Assembly: GCA_026413225.1 (NCBI GenBank)
Contig: CM048552.1
Location: 189,506,053 to 189,570,052, forward strand
Source: Otis tarda
Taxonomy: Eukaryota; Chordata; Aves; Otidiformes; Otididae
Reading direction: 5' to 3'
DNA: 64,000 bases
The notes under the pieces are model-generated. The model saw only the letters and a list, made by a program, of their open reading frames with translations, made no database searches and had not been told where the DNA came from. The number at the start of each line of letters is the position of its first letter. The stretch's first letter is position 1. Of the stretch, positions 13,410 to 21,980 are shown one piece after another. Both the position numbers and the translations under genes were made by a program.

Positions 13410-13415
13410 TTTATT
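13410..13415 (-). terminator. Polyadenylation signal of LTR-B
   Basis: AATAAA on the minus strand, inside the solo LTR. The same signal is found in the plus-strand copy of this LTR at 22668-22673, so it is conserved between copies. It would define the R/U5 border region. Confidence 0.6.
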
Positions 13416-14179
13416 TCTAAAATTAGCAGAAGAATGAGACGGGGAACAAGATAACCTCTCCCCACCCCTCCCTCTTCCCGGGCTTAACATTATCTCTACT
13501 ACCTTCCCCTCCCGAGCGGCACGGGGGGGGGAAAAGGGAATGGGGGTCGCGGTCAGTTCATCACGCATTGTTTTATGCCGCTGTGTCATCGTCGGGGGAA
13601 GAACTCCTCACATTCCTCCTCTGCTCCATCGTGGGGTCCCTCCCACGGGCCACAGTCCTTTGTGAAACTGCTCCGGCGTGGGTCATCTCTTCCACGGGGT
13701 GCAGTCCCTCTAGAACAGCTGTCCCAGCGGGCCCTCCACGGGCCACAGCCTCCTTCAGGCCTCTACCTGCTCCGGCGTGGGGTCCTCCACAGGCTGCAGG
13801 TGGATCTCTGCTCCTCTGTGGACCTCCATGGGCTGCACGGGGACAACCCGCTCCACCATGGTCTTCACCACGAGTTGCAGAGGAATCTTGGCCAGGAGCC
13901 GCGTTACTCCTCCCCATCGTTCTTCACTGACCTTGGTGTCTGCAGCCGTTCCTCACAACAGGCTGGCAGTTGCCTCTCAGGATCCTTTTTACATCTTGTT
14001 CACTTCTCATCTCCTCTCCACTTCTTGCAGCCAGGCTGGGCCGAGTTGGGCCCAGTCGGCTGCCCGGCGGGAGGCCAGAGGGTGAGGCCTGCAAGGCCCA
14101 CGAGGCTCGCGCCTCCCCCTCTCTGCCCCCCGCTCATCTGCTTCACATCTTCTCCCCTTTTTTTTCTGTTTTCCCTTTC

Positions 14180-14186
14180 TTAAATA
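14180..14186 (-). promoter_or_regulatory. TATA-like box of LTR-B
   Basis: TATTTAA on the minus strand, about 175 bp from the LTR start, followed by a purine-rich stretch. Its position suits an LTR core promoter. If it is real, the distance to the AATAAA signal is about 770 bp, which would give an unusually long R region, so the assignment is tentative. Confidence 0.35.
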
Positions 14187-14359
14187 CGTTATCGCAGAGG
14201 CGTTATCACGGGACATTCTGCTACCAATTGGCTCGGCCTTGGCCAGCAGCGGGTCCGCCCTAGGCCCGGCCGAGTCCACTAAACAAAGGGGAGCCACTTC
14301 TAGCAGTTTCCTACAGAAGCTACCACCTTAGGCCCCCCCTCACTAACAAAACCAGAACA

Positions 14360-14364
14360 GTTTT
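14360..14364. repeat. Target-site duplication, right copy (GTTTT)
   Basis: Matches 13223-13227 and directly follows the last base of the LTR. Confidence 0.7.
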
Positions 14365-17282
14365 TTTGCAGCTAAAAATTTATAGTTAACTTTAATTAAA
14401 TTAATAATTTCCTTATAATTTTGATATTTGATTCATGATCCTACAGAATTTTTTTTTTTAAATATAGCAAAACAACAGCATTTTTCCATGCTTTTTGGTG
14501 GTAGTTGGCTTACTTACTTGAAACTTCATGCTTTCTTATAAAGTGTATTTTTATCACAATGTTTAGGATAGTAGTTAAATCAGTATTATGAAGTCAATCT
14601 TTTGCCTCAGTATTGGTCCAAGTGGTTGACAGACTAATTGGCAAGCAGGTTCTTCCACAGAACAGGGTTATTACTAAAGACTGGAGCTCTCCAAACAATT
14701 TTTCTTTTGTACTAACAACACCTTCAGGCCTGCCTTGAGTTTAAACTTGTTCAAGCTCTTACCTCATTGAGGCAGTAAGGGAACGGAACAGCAGTACTCC
14801 TTAGAGTCAATGTAAAGATGGTATACCTACAAGAAGCAAGTTTCTGCAGTAGCAGTGCCACTGGAAGGGTCTTAATTAGCTCAGAATGGAAACAATTCTC
14901 TAAATTACTTTTTAACATGTACTATGCTTAGCCTAACACTTGAGGAAGGGCAGAGCAGAGTTGAATAAGAAGCTGCTGCATGAGCATCTGGCTTAGGGCT
15001 GGACCTCCACTTCCAGCACTACCTTCAGACATCGGAATTTTCTTCTGGCAGAGCAACAGGTCTCAACACACAGTACACAGGCAGTATAGGCCAACAGCAC
15101 TGAAACATATGACTTTCGGTGGACTGAGCAGACAAGGTCACAGGCAATTGATTTTTTGCTGTTTTTCACAGAATTGTACCTTTAGAACTGCCCCATAGAC
15201 TTGCCAGTATAGGAGCTATAAATCATGGCATTAATAACTTATTCCTAACAGTTTGTTCTGGCTAGACTTGGGAAGTGGCATATCATTCCAACACCCTTAC
15301 TAATTTCCTTCTAACATACGAGAAACAAAACTGAGCACAAGGTTTAGTTCTTATTAAACAATATTATCACCATGTAATAACTGACAGATAATTGAAAATA
15401 CATTTTTACAGGTATTGAAGAAAATACCTGGTTTGACCCTATTTGTCAAGGTGAGATTAAGTTTACAAAATATGTTTTTCTAAAACATCCTGTTGTTTCA
15501 GTTACATTTTAAATAGAAGACAAAAGCAGATAAACATTGATTTAGGAGTAACAATGTGCCAAAATAACTTGAGACTGTGCACTTTGAACAGTAAAGAGAG
15601 GAAAAGTGTTGTAAAATATAAGAAATTGCCTCATTATGACCATACAGACATAAGCACAGAAAACAATTTAATAATCCCAAGCAGAGGTGTGTATATGATG
15701 GGACAGTATATGGGGTGAAGGACTACACCTTTTCCGTCAGCCTTTTAAGTTAAATGATGAGGAGCGCTTGGGTGGCTTCTTGTGTCACCTCTGCTTATGC
15801 TAGTACAGAATAAGAAAGCTCAAGGATCCCTTTGCTCTTCTTCCCATAAATCTACCCCTCAAAGGGTGTAGGCCTTTTGCAAGCAAATTACCATGAGGAA
15901 CTTAGAGAGATCAAAGAGCAAAGAGATTTGTGGGGAAATAGAGAATAGTGTCTTGGTTTTTACCCCTCTGTGGACTGACATATCCACTTTGAGCTGCCTT
16001 CTGTTTTTCAGAGTTTGCTGAAAAGTGCTGTCAAGTGTTTGGCTTGGTAAGACGAGCCAAGGTAGGACATTTTTCCCATAGACACAGGATTTGCTTAAAC
16101 CTAGGGTCCCCAATCCCATTCTGGTAAAAAAAAATAATAAAATAAAATAAAATAAATTAAAATTCAATAGAAGTCAGACATTAAAACATCTTCTAATGGT
16201 TTCAGTAACTGCCAAACTGAAGTAAAAATATTGAATGCTGGTAAGTAAAAGTCCATGACACCAATAAAAGTCTTGCTACCACACATAATCTGAGTGACAC
16301 ACATTTAGGCATACACCTGTGCACTGTACTTAACCAAGAACACACAAGCAAGTTAGCAAGAGAGAAAAACTTTCTGCTCTAAAGGTAGGGAAAAAGTGTT
16401 GCAGAAACATCACTTTCTGAAAAAGCCATTTCAATAAATGCCAATCTTGCATTTATTACCTCTAGTTACACTCCAAAAAGGTTTATTTTGGAGAAAGTTA
16501 CTGAGCAATAACTCTGAGTTTGGTAAATCCAGTCCTCATCCTGTACCCAAGTAGCTCCATCCTGTGACCAGGCTTTAGCAGTACTAGACTAATTAAAGGT
16601 ATTTCTTTTCCTCTCTAAAGTAGAATTCAACTCTATTGATTTAGCAAAAGTTGAGAAGTCTTGTTCAACCTCATTTTTCAGACTCTCTCAATAGTCAGCA
16701 GAGTGATACACCTCCTCTAAAATAGTTGGAATGAATTGCCCTTGAGGGGGTCTGTCCTTCTCTGTTGCCAGCAGACAAAACAATTAGCTTGGATAGCCTT
16801 TGGTAACAGTTGGAAAGATGAACTGAAATCAGACAAATCACCTGGAACATTTCCCTGGACACAGATAACTATAATGATAGTGGCAGTAGAAGCATTTTTT
16901 AAACAGACATTTCTCATTTGATTTTTGTCAGTCTGGTCTACACTATCTGTCATAAGTGATGAATAGTGAAGGTAACAATTAGCCAGTAACTGCTAGTTAC
17001 TCCTGACGAAAGGCTGAAAAGATTAGCTAAGCCATAAACCTTGAAAAACGTCAACCTGATTGTAACTTTATCATAAATTTGAAACCTATAAAAAAGCTTG
17101 TAGCAAAGTCTCTCTCACTTCCATACATTAGTGATAGGATTGTCTGTGAAATAATATATTGATTGTGAGAATATTAACTGTGTGAATAAATATGTGTATT
17201 TAAGTACTGGAAGAATCATAGCCTAACCCAATTCCCATGAAAAATTCTCTCTTAAAAGAATGAATCACCAGCTTCTCTGTGT
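14365..17282. other. Unique DNA between two solo LTRs, no gene recognised
   Basis: No supported gene. A degenerate (AAAAT)n microsatellite lies at about 16126-16163. Open frames are short and have no recognisable domain. Confidence 0.5.
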
Positions 17283-17287
17283 CATGG
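17283..17287. repeat. Target-site duplication, left copy (CATGG)
   Basis: CATGG immediately precedes the LTR end at 17288 and recurs at 18012-18016. Confidence 0.85.
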
Positions 17288-17356
17288 TGTAACCGGTTCG
17301 TAGGATTCCTATGCACAAAATTCACCCAACATATGATATTTAAAAGCACAACAGTA

Positions 17357-17362
17357 TTTATT
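17357..17362 (-). terminator. Polyadenylation signal of LTR-C
   Basis: AATAAA on the minus strand (within AATAAATACTG), about 265 bp downstream of the TATA box of the same LTR and about 70 bp before the LTR end. Confidence 0.7.
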
Positions 17363-17378
17363 GCTCTATTATAGTCTT

Positions 17379-17431
17379 GCATAAGCAGTTACTAGCATAA
17401 GCAGTTACAGTTCCTAGCATAAGGAGTTAGC
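17379..17431. repeat. Short tandem motif in the U5 side of LTR-C
   Basis: Three imperfect copies of GCATAAGCAGTTA start at 17379, 17395 and 17417. The third has GGAGTTAG. It is a local tandem duplication inside the LTR. Confidence 0.8.
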
Positions 17432-17621
17432 GGCGTATTATTTTTCCTTTGTGAGAGTCTTACCAACCCGACTAAGCCGGAGACACCACCGAGAAGGAGG
17501 ATGATGATCAGCGGGGTCAGAGCAGAGAAGGGAGGTAGGCGCAGCACCTTCAGGGCGTCCCCTGTTGTTCGTAGAGTGTGCTCTGGGTCCTTTGTCTCCC
17601 CCTCTGCTCTGAGCCACCTCT

Positions 17622-17630
17622 GTTTATATC
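17622..17630 (-). promoter_or_regulatory. TATA box of LTR-C
   Basis: GATATAAAC on the minus strand, followed by GC-richer sequence. It lies upstream of the AATAAA at 17362-17357 in the LTR's own direction, as expected for a retroviral promoter. Confidence 0.6.
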
Positions 17631-17760
17631 CTCAGCAGATTCAGTGGAAGAGTACTGACCAGGTGTTGATGCACGCGTGTCCAGCGCGTGCAGCAAGGCC
17701 TACCAAGTACGTGCCCTGCTGGCTAACAGCGGTTCCTGGATAGCAGCAACACACTGCTCA

Positions 17761-17820
17761 ATAACAACCCTCCTAGCTCCCCTCTCTGAGATAACAACCC
17801 TCCTAGCTCCCCTCTCCAAG
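17761..17820. repeat. 30-bp tandem repeat, two copies, in LTR-C U3
   Basis: ATAACAACCCTCCTAGCTCC begins each copy, at 17761 and 17791. The copies differ only near the end (CTCTGAG versus CTCCAAG). Tandem repeats in the U3 of retroviral LTRs often carry enhancer function, but that role is inference here. Confidence 0.9.
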
Positions 17821-17844
17821 GTCACATTTCCACAGCTGTGTGCA

Positions 17845-18011
17845 GCTTGTAATTTCCCACAGTGGCCCTACACGGGCCATCACTGAAATCCCTCACACAT
17901 GCCACTGCGTGGTCCATAGTTGGGACACTGTGGTACTCCACAACCTGCACTCTTAAGCTTGTAATTTGCCACAGTGGCCCTACATGGACCATCACTGAAA
18001 TCCCTCACACA
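17845..18011. repeat. 55-bp direct repeat at the outer end of LTR-C
   Basis: Copy one is 17845-17899 and copy two is 17957-18011, separated by 57 bp. Both begin GCTTGTAATTT and end CCCTCACACA, with three mismatches. Copy two forms the LTR terminus next to the target-site duplication, so the terminal sequence of the LTR has been duplicated inside it. Confidence 0.9.
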
Positions 18012-18016
18012 CATGG
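18012..18016. repeat. Target-site duplication, right copy (CATGG)
   Basis: Matches 17283-17287 and directly follows the LTR end. Confidence 0.85.
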
Positions 18017-19001
18017 TGGGATTAATGCTTACACTGATGAACTGACATTCGTTCATCATTCGTTTTATAAATACTTGAGAAAAAAAAATCAAAGTACATC
18101 TACAAGATAAAGCATAAGACATCCACCATTTCAGTCAAACTCCATTTTCCTTCAAATATGTGCATATGTTAACAACCATAATCAATCACGTATGTCAGAG
18201 TATGCCTAAATAATGCATATTTTTCACATTGCATAGTTTCAGCAAAGGTTTTTTTACATGAAATGTAAAGAACAGGAATTTGGACCCAGCTCTATCTATG
18301 TATGCTTATGTGATCACCACTGGGTTTTCACACAGGAAGGAGGTAATCAGATCTTCTAGTCATCTGATACTTCCATTCTAGACGCTAGAACCTGGCTCTA
18401 GTTACATGAGGGTAAATGAGGAACATTTGCACCAAAATAAGAAAATGCCTTGGTTTTAGTCAGGTTGGCCAGGAACGTTTTGGGCTGGGTTACCTATTTT
18501 CATTCCATATCATGGAACAACCAAGACCCTTAAAACGTATGGATTATACACTTAGAGTACAACCTCAAAACAGTCAGGATTTCAGTGACCAGGACAGTCA
18601 CCAGACATCTGGGAAGATTAGTTCAAAGTTTTAGCTCCTCTAAATTACTTCTTTAATCTGAGGAACATTTGTGATTTATATAATGTACAGTAACTCCAAC
18701 AAGAAAGAGTCCTGCTTTACAGTGTGCCATTAGCTATTTAAACCCGAGCAGATATTTAACATGAAATTTTGACTTAACCACTAATCTACTTTATCTGTTC
18801 ATCTTCAGTGCATCTAAATTGTATCTGATAAAGCTTTCCTCCTTCCTTCATGGAAACCCACACATTTCCAACCAAAACTCAAATTTTATAGTATTAATGA
18901 AATTAATCACATAAGTTAACCAGAAGATTAAAAACAAGTAGATCTTTACTGTAGATAATAGTTCCAAATGATCAGATTACCTGAGAAAAGTTTTTCAGAA
19001 T
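18017..19001. other. No gene recognised
   Basis: AT-rich DNA between LTR-C and a CR1 stub. No supported gene or repeat. Confidence 0.5.
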
Positions 19002-19086
19002 GGATGTCCTGCTCCTTGCAGAGGGGCTGGACTAGATGACCTTTAAAGGTCCTTTCCAACCCTAATGATTCCATGACTCTGTGATC
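19002..19086 (+). mobile_element. CR1 3' terminal stub
   Basis: An 85-bp CR1 3' end with GATGTCCTGCTCCTTGCAG, GGCTGGACTAGATGACC and CCTTTCCAACCC, closing with a diverged octamer tail (GATTCCATGACTCTGTG). Confidence 0.88.
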
Positions 19087-19295
19087 CTAATATCTGTAGG
19101 TTTGGGCAGATTTCATTAGATGAAATGCAATTTAAAGAGTACAGAGACATACTCAAAGTGATAAACTGAGTGAATCAATAATGCAATGAAATATGAGAAC
19201 ATCAGTCTAAATGTGATTTATGTCATTATTTGATAATCTTCTGACAATCTTAATTAAAAAAAAAAACCCCTGCACCTCATATTCACACATTCCTC

Positions 19296-19988
19296 AGTAC
19301 TGGTTTCAGCAGGGATGGAGTTAATTTTCTTCTTAGTAGCCAGTGTGTTTTGGATTTTGTGTGTGAAGAATGTTGATAAAAACATTCTGATGATACGAGT
19401 TGTTGTTAATGAGACCAAGGACACTGTCTGGCTTTCCAAGTCTCGTTAAGGTCTTGTTAACGTGCAGATGCGGGAAGCTGGGCGAAAGACAGACAGAATA
19501 ATTGACCCAAACTGGCCAAAGAGAGTATTCCACGCCATAAACATCATGCTCAGTATATAAGTGGGGGTTGCCCATGGGAGGGGGTAATCCTTTTCTGGTA
19601 TTCCTTTTCTGTTCGGAGATTCTGTTCGGGCACCCTTGGCACCCTTTTCTTCTCGCTTGCTTGCTGGCATCTTTCCCTCTACCTTGCTAGCTTGCTCTCC
19701 CCACCTTTGCTTGCTGCTCGGTGTTGTTCCTGTGATCGCTGCTCAGGACGGGCTGCGTCGGTCATTCGGACATCGGATGGTGAGAAATTGTACATTGTTC
19801 ATTTTGTATATTTTGTATATATTAATATCCTTATGTCCTGTTAGCTTTGTAGTTTTTAGTATTTTTAGTAAACTGTTTTTTATCTCAACCCACGAGTTTT
19901 CCTTTCTTCCCAATTTCTCTCCCCTGTCCCACTGGGTAGGGGGAGGGTGAATAAGAAACTGTGTGGTGATCTGGGCTAAACCACCACA
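19296..19988 (+). mobile_element. 5' LTR of ERVL-like provirus (LTR-A)
   Basis: A 693-bp LTR that I recognise as the common avian ERVL type. It opens AGTACTGGTTTCAGC (family start TGTACTGG, first base changed), and carries AACTGGCCAAAG and a TATA box in CAGTATATAAG. It then has TTATCTCAACCCACGAGTTTT and ends GGGCTAAACCACCACA. The tRNA primer binding site follows eight bases later, which fixes this as the 5' LTR in plus orientation. No second copy of LTR-A exists in the window, so the provirus is incomplete at its 3' end. The loss of the terminal TG would hinder integration competence. Confidence 0.9.
19554..19561 (+). promoter_or_regulatory. TATA box of LTR-A
   Basis: TATATAAG in the context CAGTATATAAGTGGGGG, at the position expected for the core promoter in this LTR family. 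It would drive the genomic transcript that includes the gag-like frame. Confidence 0.7.
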
Positions 19989-19995
19989 GTCTTTT

Positions 19996-20013
19996 TGGCG
20001 CCCAACGTGGAGC
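19996..20013 (+). other. Primer binding site for tRNA-Lys
   Basis: TGGCGCCCAACGTGGAGC lies eight bases after the LTR end. It is complementary to the 3' end of the cytosolic tRNA-Lys that primes several retroviruses. The known site ends GTGGGGC, so there is one mismatch (A for G at position 16). It shows where minus-strand reverse transcription would start. Confidence 0.88.
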
Positions 20014-20021
20014 TCGAAGGG

Positions 20022-20092
20022 GCCTCACTAGATCAGTCGTGAGATCATCAGACCTTAGTCTGAAGATCCAAGGTTCAAGCCCCGGTCAGTCC
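20022..20092 (+). other. tRNA-Lys-like sequence inside the retroviral leader
   Basis: A 71-base stretch reads like a decayed sense-strand tRNA-Lys. TAGATCAGTCG at 20029-20039 matches the Pol III A box except for one base, and GGTTCAAGCCC at 20072-20082 is a perfect B box. Between them lies ATCAGACCTTAGTCTGA, a perfect 5-bp anticodon stem (TCAGA/TCTGA) with a 6-base loop instead of 7. The order and most bases follow vertebrate tRNA-Lys, but the acceptor stem no longer pairs and the T stem pairs only partly. AAGGG occurs just before (20016) and just after (20095), which suggests an insertion. It is not a functional tRNA gene. It could be a captured primer tRNA or a leader element. Confidence 0.6.
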
Positions 20093-20187
20093 CAAAGGGT
20101 TGAGATAAGGACAGGTTTGAACACAGTGTGTTGAAAACAGATTTGTTACGAGTGTTCATTAAGCTGGTTTGGTCATCGCGGGGCACA

Positions 20188-21744
20188 ATGTTGTTTTATT
20201 TGTTCTCGCAGTTGTTTTTAGAGCTGTATTGGGCAGCACCCTACCTGCCGTATTTTCTGTTTGTCGGTGTTTATGCACGGTTTTTCAATGCGGTGTGTTG
20301 GATTAAGATTATGGTTGTGCTGTGCTATGTGGCACTGATTTGTTTAGTGAGATTGCTGGTAACAGGACCATTTTCATATCTGTACTCGATGGCGGCGGGC
20401 AGTGTGCAGACCGAGGAGGCAGAGGCAGCTCCACCCGGGTATTTCGGGAGCCATCTTGTGGGTGTTGTTTGGAACTATACCTGTTGTTTTGTTCCGGGAA
20501 GCCAGGCCGCGGGGGGAACATCTGTTTACAGCTATCCCCATCTCGCCAAGCTAATTTCAACAGCTTTTGAGAATTTTGAATACCCTTTTGATACCCCTAC
20601 CACCATGTTCATGGTGACAAGTCTCTTGCAGCTATCTCAGATCTTGATATTGATTAAGTTTAAACAATTTTTTAAAAGTATTATGGCTCCTCCAATCCCC
20701 GCAACAGACACTGTGGATACTCAAACTGCTGCTACAAATACTGCAGCTACTTCAGCCGCTACGGCAGGCACTGCAGCTACCGCAGCCCCTGCTACGGGCA
20801 CTGCGATTGCTTCAGCCCCCACGCCAGACTCTGTGGCTACTCAAACCTCAGCAAGCAGTACCAAAGAGAAACCAAAAAAGCAACCTACACCAGTATCAGT
20901 TGCCCCTGTACATAAGAAATACACCAAAAAATCAGTTCGTATAGTAAAAGATGATGATGAACCAGGCCCATCACATGATCAGGGAGAGGCAGAAGGAGAG
21001 GTAGTCACCCGGTCCCTATCCCTGAGTGAGCTGCGAGATACGCAAAAAGATTTCAGCCGTAATCAAGGTGAGCAACTTGTCACCTGGTTGCTCCGATGCT
21101 GGGACAGTGGGGCCAGTAGCCTGGAATTAGAAGGCAGGGAAGCCAGGCAGCTGGGATCCCTGTCTAGGGAAGCAGCCATTGACAGGGCGATTGGAAGAGA
21201 GTCAGCAGGCTGCAGCCTCTGGAGGCGACTCCTGTCAGGTGTGAGGGACAGATATTTCTTTAAGGAAGATATTGTATGCCACCCAAGCAAGTGGACCACC
21301 ATGGAGAGAGGTATCCAGTTTCTGAGGGAATTAGCTGTCCGGGAGCTGATTTATCATAACCTGGATGACCCACGGACATCCGTAGATCCAGATGAAATTG
21401 AATGCACCCGACCCATGTGGCGAAAATTTGTACAGAGTGCACCATCATCGTATGCCAACTCACTGGCAGCAATGAGTTGGAAAGATGATGAGATGCCACC
21501 AGTACGTGCAGTGGCTAACCAGCTCCGACAATATGAAGACAATCTCTCTTCCCCGATGCGGGCCTGTGTCTCAGCTATAGAAAGACTGACTGAGAAATCT
21601 GAAAGCCAGTTTGAAAAACTGTTAGAAAAACTATCTGAGGTGTGTCAGAAACTGGGAGATTCTTGCTCCCCACCTGTACGGACCAATATCTCAGCTATTA
21701 GAAGAACTACTTCCTCATATCCTCTCCTTGGTCATGCAAGGTAA
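20188..21744 (+). CDS. gag-like protein of ERVL-like endogenous retrovirus
   Basis: An open frame of 518 codons from the first ATG (20188, A at -3) to TAA at 21742. The frame is open back to 20128, but that codon is GTG, so I prefer the ATG. I recognise the core, with WLLRCWDSGASSLELEGREA, GSLSREAAIDRAIGR, LWRRLLSGVRDRY and CHPSKWTTMERGIQ, followed by MWRKFVQSAPSSYAN, as the gag-like product common in avian ERVL elements. Numbered from the ATG, two hydrophobic segments lie at about 1-30 and 38-60, and another at about 138-160. A Thr/Ala-rich linker follows at 168-225, then a basic stretch at 225-252 and the core at 283-455. The last ~12 residues come from inverted DNA beyond 21705, so the native C-terminus, and any nucleocapsid, is missing. 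Its role would be virion assembly; activity today is unknown. Confidence 0.8.
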   Translation: MLFYLFSQLFLELYWAAPYLPYFLFVGVYARFFNAVCWIKIMVVLCYVALICLVRLLVTGPFSYLYSMAAGSVQTEEAEAAPPGYFGSHLVGVVWNYTCCFVPGSQAAGGTSVYSYPHLAKLISTAFENFEYPFDTPTTMFMVTSLLQLSQILILIKFKQFFKSIMAPPIPATDTVDTQTAATNTAATSAATAGTAATAAPATGTAIASAPTPDSVATQTSASSTKEKPKKQPTPVSVAPVHKKYTKKSVRIVKDDDEPGPSHDQGEAEGEVVTRSLSLSELRDTQKDFSRNQGEQLVTWLLRCWDSGASSLELEGREARQLGSLSREAAIDRAIGRESAGCSLWRRLLSGVRDRYFFKEDIVCHPSKWTTMERGIQFLRELAVRELIYHNLDDPRTSVDPDEIECTRPMWRKFVQSAPSSYANSLAAMSWKDDEMPPVRAVANQLRQYEDNLSSPMRACVSAIERLTEKSESQFEKLLEKLSEVCQKLGDSCSPPVRTNISAIRRTTSSYPLLGHAR

Positions 21745-21817
21745 ACCATAGGTCATCTCGTTGGGTGTACCGTCTCCCTTGAGCAGGAGGAGGATGAGGT
21801 CTTCTTCTAATAGCTGA
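21691..21817. repeat. 15-bp inverted repeat marking the gag inversion
   Basis: TCAGCTATTAGAAGA (21691-21705) is matched by its exact reverse complement at 21803-21817, 97 bp apart. The left arm is the last forward-oriented gag sequence. The right arm is the same gag sequence on the minus strand. Confidence 0.9.
21706..21817 (-). pseudogene. Inverted gag segment
   Basis: On the minus strand this stretch repeats the end of the forward gag frame (SAIRR) and continues with the part that normally follows it in this family (RDDLWFTLHDQGEDMRK). The gag reading frame is therefore broken by an inversion, with about 15 bp present on both sides. The plus-strand frame runs into this piece in antisense and stops at 21744. 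Confidence 0.8.
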
Positions 21818-21980
21818 GGCCTGCGCCTCCCCCTCTGCACCTCTGCCCCCGCTCAGCTTCTCCACATTCCCTCTTCCCCCTTGTGCCGCTCGGGGGGGAA
21901 GGTAGTAGAGAGAGAGAGAGAAGAGAAGATGTGAAGAAGCTGAGCGGGGGCAGAGGTGCAGAGGGGGATGCGCAGGCCTC
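21816..21980. repeat. 52-bp inverted repeat within rearranged LTR-B
   Basis: Arms at 21816-21867 and 21929-21980 are reverse complements with two mismatches in 52 bases, around a 61-bp spacer. Both arms are LTR-B sequence, the left on the minus strand and the right on the plus strand. The spacer contains a second copy of an LTR-B segment also present near 22545-22590 (CCGCTCGGGG, AAGGTAGTAGAGA). RNA or single-stranded DNA from here would fold into a long hairpin. Confidence 0.92.

Larger units (their letters stand above)
13228..14359 (-). mobile_element. Solo LTR of an avian ERVL-like retrovirus (LTR-B)
   Basis: A complete 1132-bp LTR on the minus strand. Read in its own direction it begins TGTTCTGGTTTTG at 14359 and ends GAACTACGACA at 13228, so it has the TG...CA ends of an LTR, and it is flanked by GTTTT on both sides. 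A TATA-like TATTTAA lies at 14186-14180 and a polyadenylation signal AATAAA at 13415-13410. The GC-rich body stands out from the AT-rich surroundings. Two more copies of the family occur in the window (21868-22856, rearranged, and 63830-64000, cut by the window end). Solo LTRs form by recombination between the two LTRs of a provirus. Open frames inside it, up to 202 codons on either strand, are by-products of GC-rich sequence. Confidence 0.9.
17288..18011 (-). mobile_element. Solo LTR of an unidentified avian endogenous retrovirus (LTR-C)
   Basis: A 724-bp LTR on the minus strand. In its own direction it starts TGTGTGAGGGATTTCAG at 18011 and ends ACCGGTTACA at 17288, giving TG...CA ends. The 5-bp duplication CATGG sits exactly at both edges. 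A TATA box (GATATAAAC) lies at 17630-17622 and an AATAAA signal at 17362-17357, giving a sensible U3-R-U5 order. The U3 part holds two direct repeats: a perfect-looking 30-bp tandem (17761-17820) and a 55-bp pair (17845-17899 and 17957-18011). It is not similar to LTR-A or LTR-B of this window. I cannot name the family. Confidence 0.85.

Noticed and set aside
13568..14297. Several overlapping open frames up to 202 codons on both strands
   Set aside because: They lie wholly inside the solo LTR-B, are present on both strands because of high GC content, and have no recognisable domain.
20022..20092. Annotation as a functional tRNA gene
   Set aside because: The acceptor stem does not pair, the T stem is partly broken and the anticodon loop has six bases, so it is listed only as a tRNA-like element.
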